From assembly GCA_041660385.1 (NCBI GenBank), contig JBAZWJ010000012.1:1-64000 (forward strand): a stretch of DNA of 64,000 nucleotides. The letters run 5' to 3'. The position numbers and the translations under genes are program-made. Source of the DNA: DYJE01 sp041660385. Its GTDB lineage: Bacteria; Desulfobacterota; Desulfobacteria; Desulfobacterales; Desulfolunaceae. The notes beneath the pieces were generated by a model. That model did not search any database. It worked only from the letters and a program-made list of their open reading frames with translations, and had not been told where the DNA came from. Positions within the stretch are counted from its first letter, which is position 1, and each line of letters begins with the position of its first letter. Positions 26,782-35,930 of this stretch are shown piece after piece.

Positions 26782-28177
26782 TCAATAGGCGTTCACAGAA
26801 TCAATGAATTCCTGCTGTTCCATGATTCCGATGCCGGACCAGAAAACAGGCCAGGTTGTATCGGTGATCGGCTTTATGGTGTGGGTTAAGGGAAGGGTGT
26901 AATTGTGCCCTGAAAAAAAGTGACCCCGGTAGAGCGCCTGTTTTTCATTGTCCGTGGCAAGGGCCGGAAAAAGGTGAACCAGAGAATGGTCCAGAGGGCC
27001 TTCCATGGAATACGCTTCGGAAAACGTATAATAGCTGTTGAACTGCTCCGGGGTGATGGCGAGGTCATAAATGACGGATTGATAATCCATGGGTTTAAAG
27101 GTGTCGCTGGACACAGTAAAAATTTTAAAAGCCGGGTTATTCCCAAAGAGCGGGCTGATGGAAGGCGTTACTTCAAGCACATCGGCCGAGGTCAGAATAC
27201 GGTATTCGTCCATATGGGTATGTCCGGCAAGCATCAGCGTGATCACGCCCGGATAAGCCGAAAGTATGTCCAGAAAACGGGCCTGATCATCCGATTTCCA
27301 CATCATCGTAGCACTTGAAATGAGCCCGTCATCATCCACAAGACTGGCTGTTGAACCTAAGTCCGCACCGGGCGGGGCATGCATCAGAAGCCACACTTTT
27401 TTTCCATCCGCTCTGGCTGAAGCGAGTCTTGAATCAAGCCAGGCCAGCTCCGTGTCCACCGCACTGTCATGATCACCCGGAACAAGCGGGGAAAACAGGA
27501 TGGTATTGAGTCCTATCACCATCACATCCGTTCCGGAGGGTTCAGCGGAATAATATCCGTTGCTGGTGAAGGTGGTAAGAAACGCCTGATGATCGACTGT
27601 TCCATTCAAAAAATGTGTGTAAAATAGTTCGGCAGTATTTGAAAGAAAACCGCTGTCCGGTCCGTAGCCGGAGTATGAATCGGCATTTCCAACAGCGAAC
27701 ATCACGGGAATATCTCCCACAGCCAACCTCACCTGCGCCATAAAAAAGGCGACGGTCTTTTCGATGAACGTCTTCATGGCGGCCACGTCCTGGCTCCCGT
27801 AAAGAGAGAAAAACGTCTGGGGAAAGCCAACCGCAAGTATGTCACCGGTAAAAATAATCATCGGACTTTCGCCCAAATTCTGCTTGATACTTGAAAGCGT
27901 GATCTCAAGCAACGGATAGTTGGTTTGGCTCCCCCATGCTGAAGGAGCTGGTAATGCCTGATGTTTTAAAAATATCTGCCCACTCACTCACATCCGCAGC
28001 GACAAGAGCCTGAAAAAGAGAGGGGTCGTAAAAAGGATTAAAATGAACATCTGAGAAAACAACCACGGGAATGGTTGCAGCAGGAGGGCTGGTGTGGTGC
28101 GTCCCATTGTCACACCCACAGTTCAGGCAGACAATGACTACCAGAAGAATGAACATGCTACGGGTTGTTTTTATCAT
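26782..28177 (-). pseudogene. acid-sphingomyelinase-like metallophosphoesterase, frameshifted
   Basis: Two reading frames together make one exported phosphoesterase. The first (28177 to about 27950) holds the lipobox LNCGC, the motif VVVFSDVHFNPFYDPSLFQ (D-x-H) and EWADIFKTSG. The second (about 27960 to 26782) continues with PSAWGSQTNYPLLEITL, IIFTGDILA, VGNADSYSGYG, LLMHAPPG, and LAGHTHMDEY. The order and motifs match the acid sphingomyelinase-like family. A +1 shift somewhere near 27935-27975 joins them. GNAD replaces the usual GNHE/D, as in several family members. It may be a true frameshift or a sequencing error, since the assembly is a draft. Confidence 0.8.
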
Positions 28178-28199
28178 AACCCTTTTTCCTTAAAGCGTA

Positions 28200-29672
28200 T
28201 CAGAATTGAGGAGCCGTTTCCGGTAAACTTGCTGAATCTACGCCTTCGCACAGCTCGTTATCCACCGTCAGGTTGCCCATGGCGTCAAGGGTTATTGTCC
28301 AGATCGTATCGTAGTCGGTGCTTGGCCAGGTGGTGGGGAGAAGCGGGAGGTTGTTGCCGCCATAAGTGGTGAGAAGCGCGTTGATCAGCGGTTTAATTCG
28401 TGAAGATTCCCAGGCCAGCAGGATGGTTTGATTGGAGAACGTACCGCCGGTAAAGAAAAAGTCGCTGGCAAGCTGGGCCTGGCTATGATCCGTTATCTGA
28501 AAGCCCGATACAAGATAATAGGGCAGATTATTGGCGATGGCATAGGGCAGCACCGTTAATGAGGGCCTGACGTATGAAATATTAATAGCACCCGTAAAGA
28601 CCCACTGGGCGGGGTCGATGGAGTAAACCATATTGGGGCTAATTTTGCCGGAGAGAGCGTTGGAAAGATCCAGCGCGCGCCATTGACCTGCCGCCACAAA
28701 GTTGCCGTTTTCAAAAAGGTTGATCGGATCAGGGTGCGCCTCAGCGTGCCGGACAATGTAAACCCTCTGGTTGGTGTTGCTGTTTGCCGGAATGACCACG
28801 CCATTAAGCCCTCCGATCCGCGAGGTGCTGAAATAGGGTTGCAGCGTGTGTGCGCATGGAGCGCTTGCCACCGGCGAGGGCAGTTCCGGGTAGGAGGACT
28901 TCGGGTTCAGATTGCTGTCGTAGGTCATCAGGCTTGGTGTTCCCGACGGCGGTATGGAAATCACATAGACATGATTTGGCCCCTTGTAGCTCGTGGGAAC
29001 GTCCAGTTCATAACCCTTTTGCTGATTGATATTTTCCATCAGAGCGCTGGTGGTTTCCCATGGTGCAGAAAAAACATAAAAGCCCGGAGTGTTGTTAGTA
29101 ATGATACCGGTTGCCAGATCCACATTGTTGCCTTCCGCGTCGTCGAAATCCAGCCCACGGCAATCCGGGCAGTACCCAGCCGGTGTGGAAACTCCGTCGG
29201 GGACGTCCCCTTGTCCATAGGCTGTGTGGATCGGGTAGCTGTATGCGGTATAGGAATAATCCGTCGTCCGAATGGGCAGAGTGTTCTGGTTGAGAAGGGC
29301 AAACTGCTGAATGGAACCAATGGCAGCCATATCAGGGTAGTTGTGTTCGGTTTGCAGATGGGTCATGGGTTCCAGCGCGTAAATGCCGGTTACGTTCTTT
29401 GTCCCCAGCACCGTCTGTTTCAGGTACGTGGCCATGAGAAGCGAACGCTGCAAACCCTGGCCGGTGAGGTTTGCCGTATCCGGCTGGATGTCGCCGGGCG
29501 CGTTGTATGCCAGATCCGAACTTACAACGAAGATCAGGTTGATATTGTCTGAACTTAGTGGTGCCGTCGTTGGCGGCGGATCATTGTCACTGGAACAGCC
29601 GCCCAAACAAAAAAGCATCATTCCAATCAAAAAAACCAAAGTCAGTTTTGTGTACTCATGGGATGTTTTCAT
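28200..29672 (-). CDS. two-domain histidine phosphatase-like lipoprotein
   Basis: A 490-residue lipoprotein (lipobox CLGGC, C26). The C-terminal half contains the histidine phosphatase signature VYIVRHAEAHPDP with R308, H309 and E311. The second conserved His, expected in a motif like AWEH, is instead WESS (421-424). The N-terminal half (about 45-200) has the same layout (LTGQGLQRSLLMATYL, GIYALEPMTHLQTE) but its RHG position reads VVSSDL, so this half is degenerate. It lies 23 bases after the metallophosphoesterase gene in the opposite sense of reading order, in the same strand group. Hydrolysis of extracellular phosphoesters is plausible but the altered second His makes activity uncertain. 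Confidence 0.75.
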   Translation of the reverse strand: MKTSHEYTKLTLVFLIGMMLFCLGGCSSDNDPPPTTAPLSSDNINLIFVVSSDLAYNAPGDIQPDTANLTGQGLQRSLLMATYLKQTVLGTKNVTGIYALEPMTHLQTEHNYPDMAAIGSIQQFALLNQNTLPIRTTDYSYTAYSYPIHTAYGQGDVPDGVSTPAGYCPDCRGLDFDDAEGNNVDLATGIITNNTPGFYVFSAPWETTSALMENINQQKGYELDVPTSYKGPNHVYVISIPPSGTPSLMTYDSNLNPKSSYPELPSPVASAPCAHTLQPYFSTSRIGGLNGVVIPANSNTNQRVYIVRHAEAHPDPINLFENGNFVAAGQWRALDLSNALSGKISPNMVYSIDPAQWVFTGAINISYVRPSLTVLPYAIANNLPYYLVSGFQITDHSQAQLASDFFFTGGTFSNQTILLAWESSRIKPLINALLTTYGGNNLPLLPTTWPSTDYDTIWTITLDAMGNLTVDNELCEGVDSASLPETAPQF

Positions 29673-29687
29673 AAAATTCCTTTTTAA

Positions 29688-31433
29688 TTACTTGCCCATC
29701 GGCGTTCCGTAACTCTGAATTTTGACTTGCATTTCAGGACTCAGTTGTTTGACAAGTTCCGCATTGTAGGCTTCCGATGGAGGTAAGAAATGTGTCTGGT
29801 TGAACAGAATATCCGCCGCCACAGCATAAGAACGGGATTTCGCGGCCAAGGACCCAACTTTTACAGCCGGATCAACATCGGTCGTTATGATTGAGAGGGT
29901 GTTGTCGCTGTTTCGGACAATCTCAAACGTTCGGAACTGCTGAGGGAAATCCCTTAACGATGCGGTTTCCACTTCCCAGAAGCCGTATTCCTCTCCCGGA
30001 TAGGCCGGGTCAATGGAGGGCCGGGGTGTTACCACATTTCGATGGCGATGTCCCGCGATCCACAAGATGAGATTCGGATACTGGCTGAGTTTGGTCAGCA
30101 GGGTTGTGCTGTCAATCGAATAAGGCACTACAGGCGGATGCATCCCGATGATGGCGATTGGTATATGGGCCGAGATGATCATCAGCTTGCCTTCAGCCTG
30201 ACCTTGATTTAGTTCACCGATAAGCCAATTGAAACGAGACTGACTGATATAACCGTTTTCATGGATATCGAAATATTCATCCATATTGGCAACGTCAAAC
30301 AACTGGGTATCATCAAGAACGATGACCTTGATCGGAATATCAGACTTCGGCTCAAAGCTGTAACAGGCAAAGTCATTGTCAATGTTGTCCTGGCTGAAGC
30401 CGTGACCCACCGGATTTGACGTGGTATTGAAGAATTCTTTCATCCATTCAGTTCTGGAAAGCGGACGGCGATCAGCATCGGCGGGCGTTGTGGGCAGGGT
30501 CAGGATGCCGTCGGTTGTAAAATCAGCCACAGGCCCTACGCCGATAATACTGCCATCAGGCGTTGAGCCGTCAATTGCACCCATAAAGTCAGTCCGGTTC
30601 TCCGGGCCGTCCGCTGCGAACAAATCACCCATCAATAGAATTTCCGAGCCTGTGTAGAATGCTCGAAAATAATCGGTGACAGGGTATGTACCCAGCCATG
30701 CATGATCGTGGTTGCCTATTGTCTGATACCATGGGATCGAATGATCAAGCCCTGCCGCTTTGAATTCATCCTGATAATCGTTATACGGACCTGGAACAGG
30801 ATCATCCTTGTCGCCGGAATCGGGGTTTATGTCCTGACCGTCAAGAATATCGATATACCATCTGAGTTCGTTATACTGAGACCCGTTGGCCGCATCGCCG
30901 ATGGCCATGCCGAAATCGAACGCTTTTTGCTGATGAAGGGCGTTGATCGTCTGGACGGCGGCGTCAAGCACCTGCGTTGTCAGCATCATCACCGGCGAGT
31001 AACCCGACGAATTGCCGCCATGATAGCCCGCAAGTATCCCCGAAACCGGTGTCTCTTCGTCGGCGATATGGACGTCGGTGATGGTAAAGAAATTCAAAAG
31101 GCTTGCCGTATGGGTGACGGCTTCACCAGTATAACCCTCCGGCATGAGGGTGACCTGTTTTCCGGCATCAATCCCATCTTCAAAGTGCCAGACGCCATAT
31201 CCGTTTTCTGTGAATTTTGAAATTTCGTAAGGATAAATTCCTTCCGAATCCGCAGGTATTTCGTCAGCAATGACCGTCTGATCGCGGGTTGTGTAAACAT
31301 CAGAATCTATAGGATATCCACTGAGCTGACTTTGAGGGTTGTCTTTATCACTATGACATCCCGAAAAACAGAAAATCAGCAAACCTGTCACTATGACATT
31401 GCAAAAGATTTTGAATTCAAACGATAATTTCAT
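29688..31433 (-). CDS. lipoprotein metallophosphoesterase (TIGR03768-like), paralogue
   Basis: A 581-residue paralogue of the protein encoded at 8615-10456. The lipobox is CFSGC (C26). Metal motifs are LLNFFTITDVHIAD, GMAIGDAANGSQYNELRWYID, TIGNHDHAWLG, MIISAHIP, and WIAGHRHRNV. It ends with the same tail (KQLSPEMQVKIQ). Shared features show recent common origin. The gene is 16 bases from the histidine phosphatase gene and reads in the same direction, so the two are likely cotranscribed. The GGGGGAAT ribosome site supports the ATG at 31433. Confidence 0.85.
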   Translation of the reverse strand: MKLSFEFKIFCNVIVTGLLIFCFSGCHSDKDNPQSQLSGYPIDSDVYTTRDQTVIADEIPADSEGIYPYEISKFTENGYGVWHFEDGIDAGKQVTLMPEGYTGEAVTHTASLLNFFTITDVHIADEETPVSGILAGYHGGNSSGYSPVMMLTTQVLDAAVQTINALHQQKAFDFGMAIGDAANGSQYNELRWYIDILDGQDINPDSGDKDDPVPGPYNDYQDEFKAAGLDHSIPWYQTIGNHDHAWLGTYPVTDYFRAFYTGSEILLMGDLFAADGPENRTDFMGAIDGSTPDGSIIGVGPVADFTTDGILTLPTTPADADRRPLSRTEWMKEFFNTTSNPVGHGFSQDNIDNDFACYSFEPKSDIPIKVIVLDDTQLFDVANMDEYFDIHENGYISQSRFNWLIGELNQGQAEGKLMIISAHIPIAIIGMHPPVVPYSIDSTTLLTKLSQYPNLILWIAGHRHRNVVTPRPSIDPAYPGEEYGFWEVETASLRDFPQQFRTFEIVRNSDNTLSIITTDVDPAVKVGSLAAKSRSYAVAADILFNQTHFLPPSEAYNAELVKQLSPEMQVKIQSYGTPMGK

Positions 31434-31472
31434 ATTCCCCCACGTTCTTGTCGGTGTTGATATGGCCTGCTG

Positions 31473-31886
31473 CTATTTGACACGAGTGAATGAAGCAAGC
31501 CCTGCCCTGGGGTTCTTCCCACCAGGAATCAGGATATAGAAGGTGAAAGAATCAGGGCTGTCCATCTTGCCTATTCTTATGCCTTCGGTATGGCCTACCA
31601 GGTAAAAGGTCGCTCCGTCATTTTCAATAACCCCCGAAAAGGTTTCTTTGCCCGAAACTTTGTGGTTCCATGACACATAGCCATGGAACACCTGGGCCTC
31701 CTGAGAAACCACAACCAGTTCTGCCGCATTCCCTTTGGGATTCATGTGCCCGTGTTGTTTGTAATGCATTTGGGCAGTTGCTTTCCAGGTTCCTTTGAGA
31801 TCAGGAATTTTCCGTTCATCCTGTGCCATGGCATTAACGGTCAACACGGTTGTCAGAAGAAGAAAAAACAATACTTTTCTAATCAT
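31473..31886 (-). CDS. small secreted protein, unknown function
   Basis: A 137-residue protein with a typical signal peptide (MIRKVLFFLLLTTVLTVNAMA, about 1-21). The mature part has WKATAQMHYK, VFHGYVSWNHKV, and TFSGVIENDGATFYLVGH, a beta-rich pattern like a small lipocalin-like or jelly-roll domain, though I recognise no family. It precedes the metallophosphoesterase gene by 40 bases on the same strand and may be the first gene of that group. AAGGAG precedes the ATG. Confidence 0.6.
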   Translation of the reverse strand: MIRKVLFFLLLTTVLTVNAMAQDERKIPDLKGTWKATAQMHYKQHGHMNPKGNAAELVVVSQEAQVFHGYVSWNHKVSGKETFSGVIENDGATFYLVGHTEGIRIGKMDSPDSFTFYILIPGGKNPRAGLASFTRVK

Positions 31887-32078
31887 GATGGGCTCCTTTT
31901 ATTCTGAATTTATTGAAGCGGGTACGGACAGTTGTTTGTTAAATCACAGACAGGAAAGAAAAAATGTATTTGAGCGATTTTATTTCAAGCAAGTAGCCAA
32001 GCATTTTATATGAGAGTACTTGCCATGTCAATGTGTATTCCTTGGAGGCGGAACCCCGATACTGAAGTGCCGTTGTTA

Positions 32079-32759
32079 TCAGTCTATCGTATCTATAAAA
32101 TTGCCCTCCGGGTCACCATCTTGAATGTTTTTTAAAAACGCCTTCAAGAATGTGTCTAACGCTATATTTACGCCAGTCTTTTTTGAGGTTCCAGTGGATG
32201 ATAGCAGCATCTGAAAATTTTGTATTAAGGAAAACAGAGCGGAATTATCATAACGACCTACTGATGAGGCTGGATCAGCAGATGCTACCTTCTGGATAAG
32301 GCTTTGGAGGTCTGCCAGTAATCCGCTGTTTTCTCCGCCATGGTAATAGTGGTGTTCTTCGTATCCCGTTATCCCGAATGTCCCTGAATTCGCGATATTC
32401 AAAGCGATCTCAGCCGGTGACAGGGTGGTTGGTGACACGCTGTTCTGGGTACTTTGCGCTTGCAGAGCATTTAAAAGACTGTTCATGAAAGGAATAAGGA
32501 CGATCTGCTGAGTCGGAACGGATGAAAAACTATCGTCAGACGACGTGGATGATGAATCGAAAAGTCCAATCTGAGAAAAACTCAGCTCAACAGCCAAAGC
32601 AAACAGATTGTTGGTGCTTGCCGTGCTGGTGACAGCGATATTCACTGGTTCCGCTTCTTTGACTTTGGCTTGCACAGAATCCCCAGAATCAACGGAATCA
32701 ATCGGCTGTACATTTTGAACCTGGCTTACATTATCAATGCTATCGATGGTTGTGGACAT
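32079..32759 (-). CDS. hypothetical serine/aspartate-rich protein
   Basis: A 226-residue protein, no recognised family. The N-terminus has alternating short repeats of serine, asparagine, aspartate and valine (TIDSIDNVSQVQNVQPIDS and VDSGDSVQ), with no signal peptide. The middle includes LFDSSSTSSDDSFSSVP. It ends ILNTFLKAFLKNIQDGDPEG-like and a short acidic tail. The ATG at 32759 follows GAGGGGG at good spacing and is preferred over an in-frame start 18 bases upstream. The low-complexity composition suggests a disordered or exported protein, perhaps a flagellar or biofilm-related one, but this is a guess. Confidence 0.5.
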   Translation of the reverse strand: MSTTIDSIDNVSQVQNVQPIDSVDSGDSVQAKVKEAEPVNIAVTSTASTNNLFALAVELSFSQIGLFDSSSTSSDDSFSSVPTQQIVLIPFMNSLLNALQAQSTQNSVSPTTLSPAEIALNIANSGTFGITGYEEHHYYHGGENSGLLADLQSLIQKVASADPASSVGRYDNSALFSLIQNFQMLLSSTGTSKKTGVNIALDTFLKAFLKNIQDGDPEGNFIDTID

Positions 32760-32796
32760 GAGATGTTTCCCCCTCATTTTTTTCCATGACCCATAG

Positions 32797-33249
32797 TCAT
32801 TGTCGCCTTACAATGAGTACAGGAATTTTTGTTTCTTTGTGGATAATGCTGTAGGAAACGCTGCCGAGGAGTGCCGCCGCCAACGCGCTTTTTCCATGGG
32901 AGCCGATGACCATAAGATCCGTATTGGAGCTTTCAGCTTCTTTCATAATTTCTTCGGCGGGATGACCTGTGGCTATGACAATTGTTGAGGCAACGCCGTG
33001 TTCATCGCAGATATCCTTTATCTCTTTTGCATAGGCCTGAGCCGCCTCATTCAGATAATCATCCACCGTCTCTATGACATGGTGAGGGTTATCCTCAGCG
33101 GGAATGGTTTGGGCCATCAGCGATTGGTTATCAATAACGCTCAGAATAAGGACAGTGCTTTTGAGCTGTTTTGCCAGGTCAATGGCATACCTGGCCGCCT
33201 TTTGAGCTGTCTGTGATCCGTCTGTTGGTACAAGAATATTTGAAATCAT
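32797..33249 (-). CDS. universal stress protein (UspA family)
   Basis: A 150-residue single-domain Usp. It begins MISNILVPTDGSQTAQKAARYAIDLA and ends with the ATP-binding signature VIGSHGKSALAAALLGSVSYSIIHKETKIPVLIV (in parts: GSHG, GSVS). The family responds to stress and starvation, and members with the G-x2-G-x9-GS motif bind ATP. The start has an AAGGAAAA ribosome site. Confidence 0.93.
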   Translation of the reverse strand: MISNILVPTDGSQTAQKAARYAIDLAKQLKSTVLILSVIDNQSLMAQTIPAEDNPHHVIETVDDYLNEAAQAYAKEIKDICDEHGVASTIVIATGHPAEEIMKEAESSNTDLMVIGSHGKSALAAALLGSVSYSIIHKETKIPVLIVRRQ

Positions 33250-33688
33250 AGGTTTTCCTTGTTTGGGTTTGATGACATCTCAAAAGCACACCGGGCGGAA
33301 TAACCACAGCGAACGGCCCAGCGGCAATAAGGGACTCCGTTATAGATAGTCTCAATTTTTGTGCCAGATATCTTATGCAGGCGTCATGTCAACCATTACG
33401 CTGATATTTAAAGACAAATCGACTGGTGATCATTTCAAGAGGTGCCATAAAAAACCATGTTAAAAAGGGTCACTATTAACCGATGGTTAAATATGACCCT
33501 TTGACTCAAGTAAGACAGTCGGTTTGAAAATTCAGGAATGAACGTCGGCCGCATTCCCATATGCAATCAATTCCCATGGGTTACGCTTTGCTTCACCCAT
33601 CCTACAGATTTTCGCGTGTAGGATGGGTGGAGCCAAAGCGTAACCCATCGCGCACTTGCGATAAACATGGATGATTTTTTTCGGGTTA
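33250..33688. other. intergenic region with a long hairpin repeat
   Basis: About 440 bases between the uspA gene and the PSD-like gene. A long imperfect inverted repeat at 33576-33648 (ATGGGTTACGCTTTG ... CAAAGCGTAACCCAT) forms a hairpin. It contains the repeat GTAGGATGGGT and its complement, a sequence common in dispersed bacterial repeats. No gene is visible in the rest. Confidence 0.7.
33576..33648. repeat. long inverted repeat (ATGGGTTACG...CGTAACCCAT)
   Basis: Left arm begins ATGGGTTACGCTTTG and right arm ends CAAAGCGTAACCCAT; the inner parts CACCCATCCTAC and GTAGGATGGGTG also pair, leaving a short AT-rich loop. It belongs to a widespread class of palindromic dispersed repeats. A decayed relative may lie at about 50790-50815. 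Confidence 0.75.
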
Positions 33689-35050
33689 TTATTTATTAAC
33701 GGTTGCGATTCGTGATTTCACCCGTATATTCCCGGAATCAAGTCCTGCTTTTTGTCCGTGCAGATCGAATTTAACCTTGACATCAGGCCTGAAGATCAGG
33801 CAATGGGTGGAGCCGCCAAAATGAAACATGCCCAGTTGATCGCCTTTTTCCACATGCTGCCCTTCGTGTACAGTTATTTCGTTGGATGACACTTCAGCCA
33901 TGCCCACAAACATGATGCACATCAAGCCGATGTCCGGATTATCGGCCTCGATGAAGATCAAGGCCCTGGAAGCCACCTGGGTAATGTAACCCTGGGAATT
34001 ATTGGGACCGGCCGGGTCAAAACCTTCAGACAGGGCTTCCGCGTAATACGAACCATCAATCAGGCGGGTCTTTACGATTTTTCCACTGACAGGACTGTGC
34101 CAGCGGTGGTAACTCAGCGCACTCAGAAAAGCCTGATAAACCGTTCCGCCCGCAAACTGTCCGGCAAGAGGGTCCATGTCCATCATGTGCTGAAGCGAAT
34201 ACGGCTGAGCCTTGATCCAGAATCGGTCCACAAGCTTCACATCTTTCGCAATCCTGTAAGGCGCAGATTCGCAGGCGTTCGCGATAACCGTATTGTCGCC
34301 GGGACTTGCCACCTTTCGCCGTCCCTCCCGGAACGTGCGAGTGAAAAAATCATCCCACGAAGAATAACCATAATAGGGCGCCGTGGGATCGCACAGATAA
34401 TCCTCCGCGAAATGGGGCATCGCCGCTTTGGCGTCCTTGCCGAACCAGCCATTTTTCGGATCGTCATTTAAAACATAGCGGGACTCCGGTGAACTCAACA
34501 ACACGGCCCATTGATTCAATATTTTTTTAAGCTGGCGGTTCACCTTCTCATTCAGGAAAACAGAGGTTCCGGCTGGCGTGCCCATGGGCCAGTTGATGAT
34601 GGCGTTGATAGGAAAACCAACCAGACCCGTTCGATTGAATTCCGGTGCCGTGGTCAAAATCCTGTTCATGACCCGAAGCATCTGGCGATAGTTTTTGATC
34701 TGGGGCATCCCGGTCGGGTCTTTTTTGAACGCTTTCGTGTTCGGTAATTGCTCAAACATCTGGGTGAACTGCATGAATATTTCAGGGTCTTCCTCTATGA
34801 TTTGTTTTAATTCCTGGATAACCGGCATCAAGGGTTCGTTTGCCGCCGTCCCTTTTTCGTTTGCGAATTCCGTCCCCCTGGCCATCTTGGCCATCCATTG
34901 TTCGAAAAACACCTGATCAGACTGAAGCCATTGTCCCACGCTGTAAGGTGATGGTTTTTCCAGGGATTCAGCGATGGTCAGGGTTCCGGCAAAAAGACAG
35001 ATAAACGCCAACGCCAGCAAGGTACGAATAAAGAAATTATTCTTTTTCAT
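33689..35050 (-). CDS. exported phosphatidylserine decarboxylase-like protein
   Basis: A 453-residue protein with a signal peptide (about 1-28). The middle (about 70-200) resembles the phosphatidylserine decarboxylase-associated N-terminal domain. The C-terminal half matches PSD: WDDFFTRTFREGRRKV, FLSALSYHRWHSPVSGKIV, NEITVHEGQHVEKGDQLGMFHFGGST. The self-cleavage motif is GGST with S414 as the future pyruvoyl residue; classical enzymes have LGST or GGST. An exported form is unusual, since bacterial PSD acts at the cytoplasmic face of the inner membrane; related proteins act on amino acids in other pathways. The exact substrate is unknown. Confidence 0.8.
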   Translation of the reverse strand: MKKNNFFIRTLLALAFICLFAGTLTIAESLEKPSPYSVGQWLQSDQVFFEQWMAKMARGTEFANEKGTAANEPLMPVIQELKQIIEEDPEIFMQFTQMFEQLPNTKAFKKDPTGMPQIKNYRQMLRVMNRILTTAPEFNRTGLVGFPINAIINWPMGTPAGTSVFLNEKVNRQLKKILNQWAVLLSSPESRYVLNDDPKNGWFGKDAKAAMPHFAEDYLCDPTAPYYGYSSWDDFFTRTFREGRRKVASPGDNTVIANACESAPYRIAKDVKLVDRFWIKAQPYSLQHMMDMDPLAGQFAGGTVYQAFLSALSYHRWHSPVSGKIVKTRLIDGSYYAEALSEGFDPAGPNNSQGYITQVASRALIFIEADNPDIGLMCIMFVGMAEVSSNEITVHEGQHVEKGDQLGMFHFGGSTHCLIFRPDVKVKFDLHGQKAGLDSGNIRVKSRIATVNK

Positions 35051-35159
35051 GGGGTTCTCCTCCAGTGACTTCGCTTCAGCAAAGTGGTTTCATTTGTTTT
35101 TTTTCTATGATGAGACAGGACGTCTGGACTATTGAGCAGTGAATGTTCTGCAATGACTG

Positions 35160-35486
35160 TCACATAAGCTCATAAACAACCACAAACCCCGAGAACACAA
35201 TCAGCGTCAGGGATACCAGGAACACAAGGTCTATTAACCGCATCATTTTTATGCGTGAACCTTCATTTACGGTACGGATAGCGAAGAAGATCAGGTAGCA
35301 GGCGACAAGAAACCCCAGTGCCGCAAACAACAGTATTTCGTCGGCAATCGTAGCGGCACCGCCCACCGGCCGAAGGTTGATCACACCCACAAGACCGATG
35401 GCAATACCCGCCAGGGTTCCACAGGTAGGAAGCAGAGACAGCATGGCTTCCCGCGCTTCTTTGGCTTCTTTCAGATTTTTGAGCAT
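35160..35486 (-). CDS. small membrane protein, unknown function
   Basis: A 108-residue protein with three hydrophobic segments (about 17-37, 47-68 and 84-106). The basic first part MLKNLKEAKEAREAM is followed by LLPTCGTLAGIAIGLVGVINL. The gene has a strong AAGGAT ribosome site. No family is recognised. Confidence 0.55.
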   Translation of the reverse strand: MLKNLKEAKEAREAMLSLLPTCGTLAGIAIGLVGVINLRPVGGAATIADEILLFAALGFLVACYLIFFAIRTVNEGSRIKMMRLIDLVFLVSLTLIVFSGFVVVYELM

Positions 35487-35600
35487 GGTGATCCTTCTCA
35501 GTTGAAGATACGATCAGAGTCAATGACGATTCTTCAACATAATAGGGTCATTTCAAATTTAATACAGCCCTGGCTGTTGCCTGAATCGGCCTGATGGCGA

Positions 35601-35930
35601 TTAATAGGCGAAAAGCTCTTGTAAACAGCTGATTGTATTGATCTGGGCGGTCTTTGAGATCACACCACGTTTTTTAATTAATCTGGATTTATCCACGGCT
35701 CTTAACTGATCCAATAGAATCAAGCCGTTTTTCCCCTGAAACGAACATGGAATTCGGGTTGGAAAAGCAAATCCTTTGGACGTCATGGGAGCAACAATCA
35801 CCGTATTTAATGCAGCCATTTCATCGGGGGAAACAACAACACAAGGTCGTGTTTTTTTAATTTCAGAACCTTGTGTCGGATCGAGTTGGACCAGCCAGAT
35901 ATCAAATCGATGGACGTCCTGTTTCACCAT
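35601..35930 (-). CDS. mazF: MazF/PemK family toxin
   Basis: A 109-residue mRNA interferase of the MazF/PemK family. Diagnostic motifs are DIWLVQLDPTQGSEIKKTRPCVVVSPD (in the first half), VIVAPMTSKG, and LILLDQLRAVDKSRLIKK. The R-V-x-x-S/P and T-S residues of the active site are present. A TTG is in frame six bases upstream, but the ATG at 35930 follows GAGGAT. It overlaps the antitoxin gene by seven bases, as is usual for these pairs. Expected to cleave single-stranded mRNA when the antitoxin is degraded. Confidence 0.9.
   Translation of the reverse strand: MVKQDVHRFDIWLVQLDPTQGSEIKKTRPCVVVSPDEMAALNTVIVAPMTSKGFAFPTRIPCSFQGKNGLILLDQLRAVDKSRLIKKRGVISKTAQINTISCLQELFAY

Noticed and set aside
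26740..26790. tRNA-like GGTTCGAGACC box
   Set aside because: No acceptor stem, D arm or anticodon arm can be placed around it.
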